The notes: generated from the letters alone by a model not told the origin. A DNA stretch of 64,000 nt from Paludisphaera borealis (GCF_001956985.1 NZ_CP019082.1:930001-994000), one strand, 5' to 3'. Shown: positions 19,790 through 28,572, counted from the stretch's first letter. Program-made: numbers and translations.

Positions 19790-20048
19790 GCCCTTCCCCG
19801 CGCGTTGAAGCGAACTCAGGACTGATCTCGCGAGGTCGCATTAGAGCGGAATCGGCCGCTCTCGTCATCGCGAAACGCTCGGCCGTCGAATTCGTCTTCC
19901 GTGGGTGGGTGATGGGGCCTGCTCCGGCCCCGGCTGGAAAACGATGTCGGCTCAGAGCACTGGACTTCGACGATTCTGACGACGGAAGGAAACGACGAGG
20001 GAGTTCGGACTTGAGTGAGAGTGGTTGGGACGAGACAGGGAGGTCGAC

Positions 20049-20261
20049 ATGCTGGTGCTGAGCCGCAAGAGTATGCAATCCGTGACGATCGGTTCAGATA
20101 TTCGGATCACCGTGATTCGCCTCGAAGGCAACCAGGTGAGAATCGGAATCGAGGCGCCCCGTGACGTCCGTATCCTGAGGGATGAACTCGTCGACGGCTA
20201 TGAAGAGGTGCCAGGTCTCTCCGACGAGCCGATCATCGACCTGGCCTCGGTCGTCGCCTAG
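20049..20261 (+). CDS. csrA: carbon storage regulator CsrA
   Basis: A 70-residue CsrA. The sequence opens MLVLSRKSMQSVTIG and contains IRITVIRLEGNQVRIGIEAP and RDVRILRDEL, covering the beta-strand core and the RNA-binding Arg in the second half. The C-terminal tail (EEVPGLSDEPIIDLASVVA) is planctomycete-like. CsrA binds GGA motifs in mRNA leaders and controls translation or stability. GGGAGG five bases before the ATG fixes the start. It is monocistronic, closed by the hairpin at 20312. Confidence 0.96.
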   Translation: MLVLSRKSMQSVTIGSDIRITVIRLEGNQVRIGIEAPRDVRILRDELVDGYEEVPGLSDEPIIDLASVVA

Positions 20262-20311
20262 CCAACCGGCCGACCGACCCACGGCCCAACTTCTCTAAAA
20301 AACACCGAATA

Positions 20312-20358
20312 GCGAAACCCGGCGGGCTGGGTAAACCAGGCTCGCCGGGATGTTTCGC
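20312..20358. terminator. bidirectional terminator between csrA and the lipoprotein gene
   Basis: Inverted repeat with outer arms GCGAAAC/GTTTCGC, a 6-9 bp GC stem CCGGCG/CGCCGG and an inner CTGG/CCAG around a GTAAA loop, with a small bulge on the right arm. It lies between convergent genes and has flanking A/T tracts on its left side. Confidence 0.75.
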
Positions 20359-20379
20359 GTTGGGGAATCGGCCGACCGA

Positions 20380-21108
20380 TCAAATCGGCGGACCGCCCCC
20401 TTCTCCGCCCCCGCCGCCCCCTTCACCGTCGGCGTTTTCCTCGACCTCGCCGCCGGCGAACGCCAACCTGGCGGCCTCGCCGACCGCGAAGCATTCGAGG
20501 CACAGGCCGATCTTGGGACTGACCGCGTTCTTTTCGGCCTTGGGGTACTCGAAGATCAGCGCGACCTTGTGAGGCGTGCTCTTGCCGCCGTAGAGGTAGA
20601 TCTGGATCTCCTTGGCCTCAAGATTCACTGTATAGGCCTTGAACGTGTTGTTCTGCTTCTTCTGCTCCTTGAATTGGCCGAGATTGATCTCCGCGCCGTA
20701 GACGTTGCGGACCAGGTCGACGACCTCTTCGTTGAAATCGCCGCGGGGGGCGGCGTCGGCCGGCGCGGGGGTCTTCTTGGCCGCCGCCTTGGGCCGATCG
20801 ACCCGGGCGAGGACGTGCAGGCTCTGCTTGTCGGGTTCGATGAACGTCGATTCGACGTCGAACTTGCCGGGCTCGACCACGGTCATCTGGAAGGTCTGGG
20901 TGGGACCGGCCAGTTCCTTGGGAGGGCGCAGGTAGATCGACAGCTCTTCGAGCTTCCCCTTGGCCGCGGGGGGCATGAGGTTGTCGTCGAGCCGCTTCTC
21001 GTAGTACATCCGATCGAGCGTCTGCTCCGTCCGACGGTCGTAATTCTGGGAGCAGCCAACCACCAGCAGCAGCGTCATGCCGCCCAACATCGCCCACGCG
21101 CGTTTCAT
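20380..21108 (-). CDS. lipoprotein of unknown function
   Basis: A 242-residue lipoprotein. The N-terminus MKRAWAMLGGMTLLLVVGC has a lipobox (LVVGC) with the lipidated cysteine at about residue 19. The mature part is mixed alpha/beta with no motif I recognise, and ends in a Gly/Glu-rich tail (GEGGGGGGEGGG). The start at 21108 is chosen because the lipobox then sits correctly; GAGAGGG lies upstream. It is convergent with csrA and divergent from the PII gene. Confidence 0.8.
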   Translation of the reverse strand: MKRAWAMLGGMTLLLVVGCSQNYDRRTEQTLDRMYYEKRLDDNLMPPAAKGKLEELSIYLRPPKELAGPTQTFQMTVVEPGKFDVESTFIEPDKQSLHVLARVDRPKAAAKKTPAPADAAPRGDFNEEVVDLVRNVYGAEINLGQFKEQKKQNNTFKAYTVNLEAKEIQIYLYGGKSTPHKVALIFEYPKAEKNAVSPKIGLCLECFAVGEAARLAFAGGEVEENADGEGGGGGGEGGGPPI

Positions 21109-21279
21109 GAAACAACCCTCTCGCCTGCGGATGAATCCCGACGCCCCGCCGTCCGACTCCCTCCCGAATCGGGAGGACCAAGCGCGTTCACGGGCGACCG
21201 CGATCGTGTTAGCTTCGATCATAGTTTCCAGACGCGGACCACGCCAGTTGGCGGCCGGCTTTCAACGACGGGACGGGGC

Positions 21280-21663
21280 ATGGGCGATCGCGACGACACG
21301 CAGGCCAAGACGCAGCCGCAACCGCAAGGCGACCCGGTCCGGACGGGCCGTCCCGTCCAGATCGTCGCCCTGGTGAAACCGTTTCGCACCCAGGCGGTGC
21401 TCGAAGCCCTCGAGTCGGTCGAGATTCTGGGGGGAACCGTCCGCGAGGCGATGGGCTACGGCCGGCAGAAGAACCGGCTCCACCATTACCTGGGCAGCGA
21501 GTACAACACGTCGTTCCTGCCCAAGGTCGAGTTGACGATCTTCGTCGAGGAGGAACACGTCGCGGCGGCGATCCGGGCCATCGTCGGCCAGGCGCGGACG
21601 GGACGGATCGGCGACGGCAAGATTTTGGTGTTGCCCTGCCTCGGCGACTTTCTCAGTTGGTGA
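21280..21663 (+). CDS. PII family nitrogen regulatory protein
   Basis: A 127-residue PII (GlnB/GlnK-like) signal protein. The T-loop is complete, GRQKNRLHHYLGSEYNTSF, including the Tyr that is uridylylated in proteobacterial PII, followed by LPKVELTIFV. The ATP-site stretch TGRIGDGKILVLP is intact. Two features are unusual: about 26 extra N-terminal residues rich in Gln/Pro before VQIVALVKPF, and an early C-terminus just after LPCLGDFLSW. There is no amtB, glnA or glnD beside it. GGACGGGGC before the ATG is a weak ribosome site. The family is secure; which paralogue is not. Confidence 0.9.
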   Translation: MGDRDDTQAKTQPQPQGDPVRTGRPVQIVALVKPFRTQAVLEALESVEILGGTVREAMGYGRQKNRLHHYLGSEYNTSFLPKVELTIFVEEEHVAAAIRAIVGQARTGRIGDGKILVLPCLGDFLSW

Positions 21664-21679
21664 CGCGGCGGTCTTGCCC

Positions 21680-22507
21680 TCAGTGCGGCGTTTCGATCCA
21701 GAGCACCCGGCGGAACCTCGGCGTGTCGTGCTCGTCCTCGAGGTCGACAAGGGTTTGCGAGGGGCTCGCCTCGGGGTTCTGGGCGCGCAGCAGAGCGTAT
21801 CGGCCGCAATCCTGATACCAGCGGATCAACGGGGCCTGGTCGATCCAGACGACCACGATCTTGCCGTCGAGGGTCACGGCGTCCTCGGGGTCTCGCGAGT
21901 AGGCGATCGACGCCCCCTCGGCGATGACCGGAGCCATCGAATCGTCGACGACGTGGAGGCAGCGATTCTCCCGTCGCGCTTCGATCCATTCGGATCGGGC
22001 GACGCTCATCCGATCGTGGGAGTTGCTGCGGAGCGTGTCGTGCTCGTCTTCCTCCGCGTCCGTTCCGCCCGGCTCAAGCCGGTTCGACGCGTCGCCCAAG
22101 CCCGGCTGTTCCGACTCGAGCAGTCGCGCACCGCCCGCTCCTCGTTCCGGAGGCGCCTCGCCTTCCAGCAACTGAAGCGCCGTGCGCAACAAGGCGCCGA
22201 CCATCATCGTCGGCTGCGACCCCGCCTCCGACCGGTCCGCGCGCGTCGTGTTGCGGAACTTCGCCCCCTTGCCGTGCAACAGCCATCCCGGCTCGACCGC
22301 CGTCAACTCGATGATCTTGAGCACGACCTCGGCGGGAACCGTTACGCCGCCTTCATAGTTGTACCAGGTGCGCACCGGAATCCCGAGCCGTCGAGCCATC
22401 TCGGGACCGCCACGCTCACCGAATAATTCCAGTCGTAGTATCGCGAGCCGTTCGGCCAGATCAAGTTTGGCGCGGAGCGACTCAGGAAGGGTCTTCCGTC
22501 GAGCCAT
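21680..22507 (-). CDS. HTH / S24 LexA-like regulator
   Basis: A 275-residue putative transcription regulator. The N-terminal 70 residues form an HTH-like segment (MARRLGIPVRTWYNYEGG). A low-complexity linker (about 95-160) leads to a C-terminal S24/LexA-like domain with CLHVVDDSMAPVIAEG carrying the nucleophile Ser. The place where LexA-type peptidases have catalytic Lys reads APLIRWY, an Arg at the aligned position, so self-cleavage is doubtful. It may act as a repressor that responds without cleavage. A TTGCA/TGCAA palindrome lies 127 bp upstream. It is convergent with the PII gene (16 bp gap). Confidence 0.8.
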   Translation of the reverse strand: MARRKTLPESLRAKLDLAERLAILRLELFGERGGPEMARRLGIPVRTWYNYEGGVTVPAEVVLKIIELTAVEPGWLLHGKGAKFRNTTRADRSEAGSQPTMMVGALLRTALQLLEGEAPPERGAGGARLLESEQPGLGDASNRLEPGGTDAEEDEHDTLRSNSHDRMSVARSEWIEARRENRCLHVVDDSMAPVIAEGASIAYSRDPEDAVTLDGKIVVVWIDQAPLIRWYQDCGRYALLRAQNPEASPSQTLVDLEDEHDTPRFRRVLWIETPH

Positions 22508-22633
22508 GGGATGAGTTTCCTGAACGCGTGCAGCCGAAAGTGACTGTCAAAAGAAAAGAATCAAACAAGTCGACACGACCGTTCGTCTCTGAGAGCTTTT
22601 TATAGCGAATCGCCAAGAAAATCAATCGGTGAG

Positions 22634-22647
22634 TTGCAAAGATGCAA
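22634..22647. promoter_or_regulatory. candidate operator palindrome
   Basis: TTGCA, 4-bp spacer AAGA, TGCAA, in an AT-richer stretch 127 bp upstream of the S24-like regulator gene. It could be an autoregulatory site. This is one short palindrome only, so weak. Confidence 0.3.
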
Positions 22648-22802
22648 AAGTTCAACAAGAGAGGATGGCAACAAGGGTGAGGCGTTGGTTTTTATCACGC
22701 TCCCACGATGGGGTGAGCCGGCGGGACGTTGCCGGCCGCCGGCGACGAGGCGTGGATGTCGCAACGGGGCTGCGACGGAACCGCGGGGGCGTTGGGGATG
22801 GG

Positions 22803-23402
22803 TCAATCTTCGTCGTCGAGCTTCAGGTCCATCAGGAATTGTGCCACGGCGTCGTCCGCCGGCGGCTCGGGGGGTGTTGGTTCGGCCGGTTGGCTCGCTT
22901 CTTCCTTCGCCTTGGACTTGGCGGAGGCCTTCTTCTTAGGTTCGGGCGCGGGTTCGTCATCAAGGGGGATGATGTCGAGGTGGTCGGCGGGCTGGTCGAA
23001 CACCGTCTCGCTGACGTCGAGGCCGACCTCGAAGTCGTCGACGACCGCGGTGAGGGCTTCGACTTCGGCGGTGTCGCCGGCGGCGGGGGTGTTCTTAGCG
23101 GCGGGGGCGGCGTCGGCGTCGATCCGCAGGGCCACGCCGCCGACGGTGATCACGTCGCCCGGGCTAAGAACCTGCTGCGCGCCGATCCGCGCGCCGTTGA
23201 CGAACGTGCCGTTGGAGCTTCCCAGGTCGCGGATGATCAGCCGGCCCTCGTTCTCGAAGAGTTCGCAGTGCCGGCGGCTTACCTGGGAGGAGCGGATTCG
23301 GATCAGGCAATCGTCATGGCGACCGATGCTGTTGACGCCTTCGATCAGCCTGAGGGACGTGGCCTCGGTGCGGCCTCGAACGACCTGAAGTGTGTAGTTC
23401 AT
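22803..23402 (-). CDS. FHA domain protein
   Basis: A 199-residue protein with an N-terminal forkhead-associated domain (about 1-95): SIGRHDDCLIRIRSSQVSRR and DLGSSNGTFVNG contain the Gly-Arg, Ser-Arg-Arg-His and Asn-Gly residues that bind phosphothreonine. The rest is a disordered Ala/Pro/Glu/Lys-rich tail ending LKLDDED. It probably docks to a Ser/Thr-kinase substrate; no kinase gene is nearby. The start at 23402 is the only Met before the domain. Confidence 0.9.
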   Translation of the reverse strand: MNYTLQVVRGRTEATSLRLIEGVNSIGRHDDCLIRIRSSQVSRRHCELFENEGRLIIRDLGSSNGTFVNGARIGAQQVLSPGDVITVGGVALRIDADAAPAAKNTPAAGDTAEVEALTAVVDDFEVGLDVSETVFDQPADHLDIIPLDDEPAPEPKKKASAKSKAKEEASQPAEPTPPEPPADDAVAQFLMDLKLDDED

Positions 23403-23604
23403 CGCGGATCAATCCCGGCTGGCTGGCGGACCCGTGGAATCGCGGAAGCGCGTGTGAGAACGGTGTTAAAGCGAACTGCGATTACTTCAAGCTACCTTCT
23501 GAAACCAGGACACGCAAATGGAAAGCCCCGCGATCCCGATTCCGCGCCGGGACCGCGAGAAACCCCGCCGCGAGACGATCGCGACGCGAATCCGAGAACT
23601 CGGC

Positions 23605-23632
23605 TTGCTTTCTTCGATCTCGGGTTTATACT
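23605..23632 (+). promoter_or_regulatory. sigma-70-like promoter for tRNA-Gly
   Basis: TTGCTT and TATACT separated by 16 bp, 78 bp before the tRNA-Gly. This is the best -35/-10 pair in the gap 23403-23709. It may also drive tig, which begins 104 bp after the tRNA with no terminator in between. Confidence 0.55.
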
Positions 23633-23709
23633 TGGTTCACCAGTCGACTGACGCCGGTTTGGAAACGAACGGCGAAAGATCAAGTGGTGACGGCCTTTAA
23701 GGCCTTTTA

Positions 23710-23781
23710 GCGGGAGTAGCTCAGGGGTAGAGCACCACGTTGCCAACGTGGTTGTCGTGGGTTCAAATCCCATCTCCCGCT
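23710..23781 (+). tRNA. tRNA-Gly (anticodon GCC)
   Basis: Acceptor GCGGGAG/CTCCCGC, D-arm GCTC..GAGC, anticodon stem CCACG/CGTGG with loop TTGCCAA (anticodon GCC), and T-arm GTGGG/CCCAT with loop TTCAAAT. No CCA is encoded. It sits in front of tig, possibly on one transcript. Confidence 0.96.
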
Positions 23782-23884
23782 CTTCGATCAGCCATCTGGG
23801 TTGGCCGCTTTCGCTCGAGCGCGTTGGGTGCGTGTTGGCGAGTCAAGCCAGCCCAGCCCGACGTCCCCCGAGGAAATGCCGCTC

Positions 23885-25363
23885 ATGAGTACTGGCGAAG
23901 AACGCGATCAGACGTCGGTTTCCGTCGACGAGCCGGAAGCCGCCGTGGAGCCCGAAAAGCGGAAGCTCGAGATCGACGTCCAGATCGACGACGCCGGGGC
24001 CTGCAAGAAGCACGTCAAGATCACCATCCCCCGCGCTGAGATCGACCGACAGTTCGATGAGTCGCTGGGCGCGTTCCAGAAGGAAGCGCAAGTTCCGGGG
24101 TTCCGCCCCGGCCGCGCCCCCAAGACGCTGGTGGTCAAGCGGTTCCGTAAGCAGGTCTCCGATCAGGTCAAGTCGACTCTCCTTATGGAGACGCTTGAGC
24201 AGGTCGACCGCGACTATCAGCTCAACCCGATCACCCAGCCCAAGCTCGACGTTGCGGCCATCTCCCTTCCCGACGAAGGCCCGCTGTCGTTCGATATGGA
24301 AGTCGAGGTTCGGCCCGAGTTCGCCGCGCCCGTGTTCAAGGGCCTGAAGGTCAAGCGTCCCATCCGGACGGTTACGGATAAGGACGTCGACTCGCAGTTC
24401 GAACGCTTCCTCGAACGGTACGCCCAGGTCGTGCCCAAGCTCGAAGGAGCTGCTCAGGTCGGCGACTACCTGACCGCCGATCTCACCTTCTTGCGCGACG
24501 ACGGCACGGTTCTGAACGAGGTCAAGGAAATCCAGTTCCGGCTTCAGCCCGAGCTGCGGTTCCAGGACGGCCGAATCCCCGAGGTCGGCAAGGCCCTTGC
24601 GGGTGCCAAGCCCGGCGAGTCCCGCGAGGTCGACGCTCAGCTCGGCACCTCGGTCGCTGATCCCGACCTGCGCGGCAAGACCGTCAAGGTCAAGGTCGTC
24701 ATCCACGACCTCAAGCAGGTGCGGCTGCCGGAAGTCAATCCGGAGTTCTTGACGTCGATCGGCTTCGACAGCGTCGACGAGCTTCGCGAAGCCGTTCGCG
24801 ACGCCCTGAACCGGCGGATCGCCAACCAGCAGCGGGCCGCCGTCCGCCGCCAGGTGCTCGACAAGCTGATCGAGGCGAACCCGTTCGACCTGCCGGCCGA
24901 CCTGGTCTCGCGTCAGGAGAAAGGCACGATCTCCCGTCTGGCCATGGAGTTGCGGCAAGAAGGGTTCTCGCCCGACGAGATCCGCGCCCGCCAGGCCGAG
25001 ATCCGGGCCAACGCCCATGAGATGACGCTCCGCTCGCTCAAGGAGTTCTTCGTCCTGGCCAAGGTCGCCGAGGCCGAGGAGATCAAGATCGAGGACGAGG
25101 ATCTGGAGCTGGAAATCGAGGCCATGGCCGAGAAATCCAACGAGAGCGTCCGCCGGGTTCGCGCCCGGGTCGAGAAAGAGGGCCTGGCCGACGCGCTGGC
25201 GACCCAGATTCTCGAACGCAAGGCTCTCGACCGGATTCTCGAATCGATCGAGTACGAAGACGTCGCGGCCGACGAGCCCGAGGTCGACGTCGAGACGCTC
25301 GACGAAGCGGCGACCCCGGAAGCCGAATCCGACGAGACGGCGGGCGAGTCGTCCGAAGGTTGA
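23885..25363 (+). CDS. tig: trigger factor
   Basis: A 492-residue ribosome-associated chaperone. The N-terminal ribosome-binding domain has FRPGRAPKTLVVKRF near residue 72 (the family GFRxGxxP signature). An FKBP-like PPIase segment follows (QVGDYLTADLTFLRDDG, about 190-275), then a long helical C-terminal domain and an acidic tail of about 40 residues. It is longer than the E. coli protein (432), mainly because of N- and C-terminal charged extensions. Of two close ATGs, 23885 is chosen because AGGAA at 23871-23875 is spaced for it and abuts the one at 23876. The tig-clpP-clpP order is conserved in many bacteria. Confidence 0.96.
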   Translation: MSTGEERDQTSVSVDEPEAAVEPEKRKLEIDVQIDDAGACKKHVKITIPRAEIDRQFDESLGAFQKEAQVPGFRPGRAPKTLVVKRFRKQVSDQVKSTLLMETLEQVDRDYQLNPITQPKLDVAAISLPDEGPLSFDMEVEVRPEFAAPVFKGLKVKRPIRTVTDKDVDSQFERFLERYAQVVPKLEGAAQVGDYLTADLTFLRDDGTVLNEVKEIQFRLQPELRFQDGRIPEVGKALAGAKPGESREVDAQLGTSVADPDLRGKTVKVKVVIHDLKQVRLPEVNPEFLTSIGFDSVDELREAVRDALNRRIANQQRAAVRRQVLDKLIEANPFDLPADLVSRQEKGTISRLAMELRQEGFSPDEIRARQAEIRANAHEMTLRSLKEFFVLAKVAEAEEIKIEDEDLELEIEAMAEKSNESVRRVRARVEKEGLADALATQILERKALDRILESIEYEDVAADEPEVDVETLDEAATPEAESDETAGESSEG

Positions 25364-25391
25364 GCGGCGGCCTTCGCTCCGCTTTCGCCCT

Positions 25392-25416
25392 GGCCCTGGC
25401 CCTTGCGGCCAGGGCC
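25392..25416 (+). other. hairpin with abutting TATAAT between tig and clpP
   Basis: Perfect 10-bp stem GGCCCTGGCC/GGCCAGGGCC with a 5-nt loop, directly followed by G and TATAAT (25418-25423). No T-run follows, so it is not a standard terminator. The TATAAT could be the -10 box of a clpP promoter, but no -35 box lies at a normal distance. Confidence 0.45.
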
Positions 25417-25483
25417 GTATAATAGAACTTCGGCGATCGACGCCTCTTCGATCCTGTAGACGCTGATAGCGAAGGACCGTTCC

Positions 25484-26176
25484 ATGCCCTTTGACCATCC
25501 GCTCGCGGACCCGATGTTGCAACGCGGTCGCGACTACGCGCGCCAGAGGCAGATGACTCTTGGCGACCTGCTCCTCGAAAACCGCATCATCTTCCTCGAA
25601 GGCGTGATCAACGACGCCGTGGCCAACAACGCGGTGATGAAGTTCTTGTATCTCCAGTACGAGAACCGGACCCAGGGGATCAGCTTCTATATCAACAGCC
25701 CTGGCGGCAGCGTGAGCAGCACGCTGGCGATCTACGACACGATGCAGTTCATCGAGTGCCCGATCGCGACCTACTGCATCGGCCTGGCCGCCTCGGGCGC
25801 CGCGGTGCTGCTGGCCGGCGGCAGCAAGGGGCGGCGGTATTCGCTGCCCCACTCGAAGATCATGATCCATCAGCCTTACGGCCAAGTCGGCGGCCAGGTC
25901 TCCGACATCGAGATCCAGGCCGAGGAGATCGTCAAGAGCCGCCAGGTGATCAACGAGGTCCTCGCCCGCCACACCGGCCAGCCCATCGAGCGGATCGCCA
26001 AGGACACCGAGCGCGACCGCTATCTCACGGCCATTCAGGCCAAGGAGTACGGGCTCGTCGACGAGGTGGTCGGCCGGATCGTCGGCGTTGGAGGCCCCAG
26101 CGGCGTTTCGATGGGAGGACCTTCGTCCGACGCTTCGGGGTCGGGAAGTCCTCCGCCCGCGCCCAGCGCGATGTGA
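25484..26176 (+). CDS. clpP: ATP-dependent Clp protease proteolytic subunit, paralogue 1
   Basis: A 230-residue ClpP. The catalytic Ser lies in IGLAASGAAVLLAGG (about 103), His in SKIMIHQP (about 128) and Asp in DTERDRYL (about 176). The usual AASMGA after the active Ser is AASGAA here, and the C-terminus carries about 25 extra Gly/Ser/Pro residues. It forms the peptidase barrel used by ClpX and ClpC. It lies 120 bp after tig and 181 bp before a second clpP; GAAGGA precedes the ATG. It may mix with paralogue 2 in one tetradecamer. Confidence 0.95.
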   Translation: MPFDHPLADPMLQRGRDYARQRQMTLGDLLLENRIIFLEGVINDAVANNAVMKFLYLQYENRTQGISFYINSPGGSVSSTLAIYDTMQFIECPIATYCIGLAASGAAVLLAGGSKGRRYSLPHSKIMIHQPYGQVGGQVSDIEIQAEEIVKSRQVINEVLARHTGQPIERIAKDTERDRYLTAIQAKEYGLVDEVVGRIVGVGGPSGVSMGGPSSDASGSGSPPPAPSAM

Positions 26177-26357
26177 GGCTCGGGGGGATTCGCAATCTCC
26201 CCTGTTCGCGCGTCTTCCCCTCCTTCCGATTCCAATCGAGAATCCGAGCGGGGAAGTTGCGAGCCGGCCGTTGACCGACACGGCCATTCACACACCCGAC
26301 CTATCGAACATCGCCGCGGCGAGCAGGCTCGTTTCCTGACAAAGAGGCCAATCACCG

Positions 26358-26972
26358 ATGCCACTGGTTCCAATCGTCATCGAACGTAGCGGTCGCGAAG
26401 AGCGAGCGATGGATATTTATTCCCGCTTGCTTCAGGATCGCATCATCATCCTGGGAACCGCCATCGACGACAACGTCGCCAACCTGGTGGTCGCCCAGAT
26501 GCTCGTCCTGGCCCATCAAGACGCCAAGGCCGACATCCACCTGTATATCAACAGCCCCGGCGGCAGTGTGACGGCCGGTATGGCGATCTACGACACCATG
26601 CAGTGGGTTCCGTGCGACGTGGCCACCTACTGCATCGGCCAGTGCGCCAGCATGGGCTCGCTGCTCATGACGGCCGGGGCCAAGGGCAAGCGCAACGCCC
26701 TGCCCCACAGCCGGATCATGATCCACCAGCCGCTCGCCGGCATGGAAGGGACCGCGACCGAGATCTTGATTCATGCGGAGGAGTTCATCCGCATGAAAAA
26801 GCAGCTCAACGACATCTACCGCCGCCACTCCGGCCAGTCGCTTGAACGGCTTCAGGAAGACACCGACCGCGACCGCTTCATGTCGCCCGAGGAAGCCCGC
26901 GACTACGGTCTGATCGACAACGTCGTCGACCGCGCCCCGATCTTCCCCGCCCCGAGCCCAGACAAGATCTGA
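26358..26972 (+). CDS. clpP: ATP-dependent Clp protease proteolytic subunit, paralogue 2
   Basis: A 204-residue ClpP with the canonical triad: Ser in IGQCASMGS (about 98), His in RIMIHQPL (about 123) and Asp in DTDRDRFM (about 171). Length and motifs are close to E. coli ClpP, unlike the diverged paralogue upstream. It is the last gene of the tig-clpP-clpP cluster, closed by the hairpin at 27007. The gap before it (26177-26357) shows no feature I can name. Confidence 0.96.
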   Translation: MPLVPIVIERSGREERAMDIYSRLLQDRIIILGTAIDDNVANLVVAQMLVLAHQDAKADIHLYINSPGGSVTAGMAIYDTMQWVPCDVATYCIGQCASMGSLLMTAGAKGKRNALPHSRIMIHQPLAGMEGTATEILIHAEEFIRMKKQLNDIYRRHSGQSLERLQEDTDRDRFMSPEEARDYGLIDNVVDRAPIFPAPSPDKI

Positions 26973-27006
26973 GCCGGGACCTCGATCCGGACAGATTGAT
27001 CACATG

Positions 27007-27058
27007 AAGCCGCCGCTCTGCAAGATGCTCCTCTGGGCCTTGCTCGCGGCGGCTTTTT
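27007..27058 (+). terminator. intrinsic terminator of the clpP cluster
   Basis: Outer stem AAGCCGCCG/CGGCGGCTT, an internal GCAAG/CTTGC stem and a final T-run (TTTTT at 27054-27058). It lies 34 bp after the second clpP. The only open frame here (27004-27207) starts inside it and is not credible. Confidence 0.8.
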
Positions 27059-27183
27059 GCGTTTGGGAGGCCTGTAGCCGCCTGAGTCCAAGTCGGCCCC
27101 GACTCCCAGCCCGGGACTCGGCCCGGCTCCGTTGGCGGCTGGCCAGCAACCGTGAGCACACCGCGCACGCTTCGATCGAGGAA

Positions 27184-27627
27184 CTAATCGAATTCGTCGC
27201 GATCTGAAGAGTCGTCGGTCTCGGCGACAAGCTGCTCGATGATCACCTCGTTCGCCTCGGGGAAGCGGTAGAGCCGCAATTCCTCGGCCTTCACCCAGCG
27301 GCAGCCGTGTTCGGCGGCCGGTTCGACCACGAGGTCGATCGGCGTGCAGTCGAAGAAGAAGAGTTTCACCCGGCCGTGCGGGTAGACGTGTTCGATCACG
27401 CGCCGAGGTTTGCGGACGGCGACTTCCAGGCCGGTCTCTTCGAGGCATTCGCGGGCGGTGGTCTGTTCGGGGGTCTCGCCGGGCTCGCACTTGCCGCCGG
27501 GGAATTCCCAGTAGCCGGCGTAGACGGTCCCCTCGGGACGCACGCGGATCAAGAACTGATCCGCGCGCTGGATGATCCCGATTCCGACGAGGGTCAGGCC
27601 GTGTTCCGACGATTCGGGCTCAGGCAT
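27184..27627 (-). CDS. NUDIX hydrolase (MutT-like)
   Basis: A 147-residue NUDIX protein. The Nudix box is complete, [20 protein letters not shown] followed by ETGLEV. The N-terminal [19 protein letters not shown] and the length fit MutT-type (8-oxo-)dGTP diphosphatases. It overlaps the end of fabI by 8 bp and follows it on the same strand, so the two are co-transcribed. Confidence 0.9.
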   Translation of the reverse strand: MPEPESSEHGLTLVGIGIIQRADQFLIRVRPEGTVYAGYWEFPGGKCEPGETPEQTTARECLEETGLEVAVRKPRRVIEHVYPHGRVKLFFFDCTPIDLVVEPAAEHGCRWVKAEELRLYRFPEANEVIIEQLVAETDDSSDRDEFD

Positions 27628-28429
27628 GACCGGCTTTGGCTTCTTCGAGGGCGCGGCCGGGCGAGCCCATGACGTTGTAGCCGCAATCGACGTGGAGGAT
27701 CTCGCCGCTGATTCCGCTGGCGAGGTCGGAGAGCATGAACATGCCGGCGCCGCCGACTTCTTCGCGGGTCACGTTGCGCTGCATCGGGGCGACCGCGACG
27801 TACAGGCCGGAGAGCAGGTCGAAATCGCCGACGGCTGACGCCGCCAGGGTTTTGACCGGACCGGCCGAGACGGCGTTGACCCGGATGTTCTTGGGACCGA
27901 GGTCGTAGGCCAGGTACTTGACCGAGGCGTCGAGCGCGGCCTTGCAGACGCCCATCATGTTGTAGCCGGGGACGACTTTTTCGCCGCCGTAGTAGGTGAG
28001 CGTGAGGATCGAGCCCCCGTCGGGCATGACGCGGGCGGCGTGGCGGGCGACGACGGCCAGCGAGAAGACGCTGATATCCATCGCCGTCTTGAAGCCTTCG
28101 CGGCTGGAATCCACGAACGCGCACTTGAGATCCGCGAGCGGGGCGAAGGCGATCGAGTGGAGCACGAAATCGAGCGAGCCGTAGGTTTCCTTGGCCTCGT
28201 CGAAGACCCGGGCCACGTCCTCGTCCTTCTGGACGTCGCACGAGGTGATCAGCTTGGCGCCGATCGGCTCGGCCAGCTTCCGCACGCGCCGCTCCATCTT
28301 GTCGCCGGGCAGGTGGGTGAAGCCGACCTCCGCGCCTTCGTCAAGCAGCTTGCGCGTGATCGCCCAGGCGATGCTGAAATCGTTGGCGACTCCCAGCACC
28401 ATTCCCTTTTTCCCGGTAAACATCCCCAT
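27620..28429 (-). CDS. fabI: enoyl-[acyl-carrier-protein] reductase (NADH)
   Basis: A 269-residue SDR-type enoyl-ACP reductase, the last step of each fatty-acid elongation cycle. The NAD-binding start is [16 protein letters not shown], the FabI-type variant with a spaced Gly motif. The active site reads [20 protein letters not shown], with the two Tyr and the Lys in the FabI spacing (YxxxxxxK). [14 protein letters not shown] is the typical FabI loop. Length matches E. coli FabI (262). It is the first gene of a fabI-nudix pair. Confidence 0.97.
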   Translation of the reverse strand: MGMFTGKKGMVLGVANDFSIAWAITRKLLDEGAEVGFTHLPGDKMERRVRKLAEPIGAKLITSCDVQKDEDVARVFDEAKETYGSLDFVLHSIAFAPLADLKCAFVDSSREGFKTAMDISVFSLAVVARHAARVMPDGGSILTLTYYGGEKVVPGYNMMGVCKAALDASVKYLAYDLGPKNIRVNAVSAGPVKTLAASAVGDFDLLSGLYVAVAPMQRNVTREEVGGAGMFMLSDLASGISGEILHVDCGYNVMGSPGRALEEAKAGHA

Positions 28430-28572
28430 CGGTGGTCCCTTTCGGATCGGTCGAAATCACTCGATCGCCCTGGCTCATCGACCAAGGCGCGCAGGACTGT
28501 ACAATAACCGGACGAGCACACCCGCTCAACGTCCAGTTTCTTGGTGAGGACGTCCGGAGTACGAGGATCGTG

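Noticed and set aside
20350-21279. N-terminal extension of the PII frame to 437 residues
   Set aside because: The upstream part is antisense to the lipoprotein gene and crosses a terminator hairpin.
27004-27207. 67-residue frame after the second clpP
   Set aside because: It starts inside a clear terminator hairpin, has no good ribosome site, and its end overlaps the nudix gene on the other strand.
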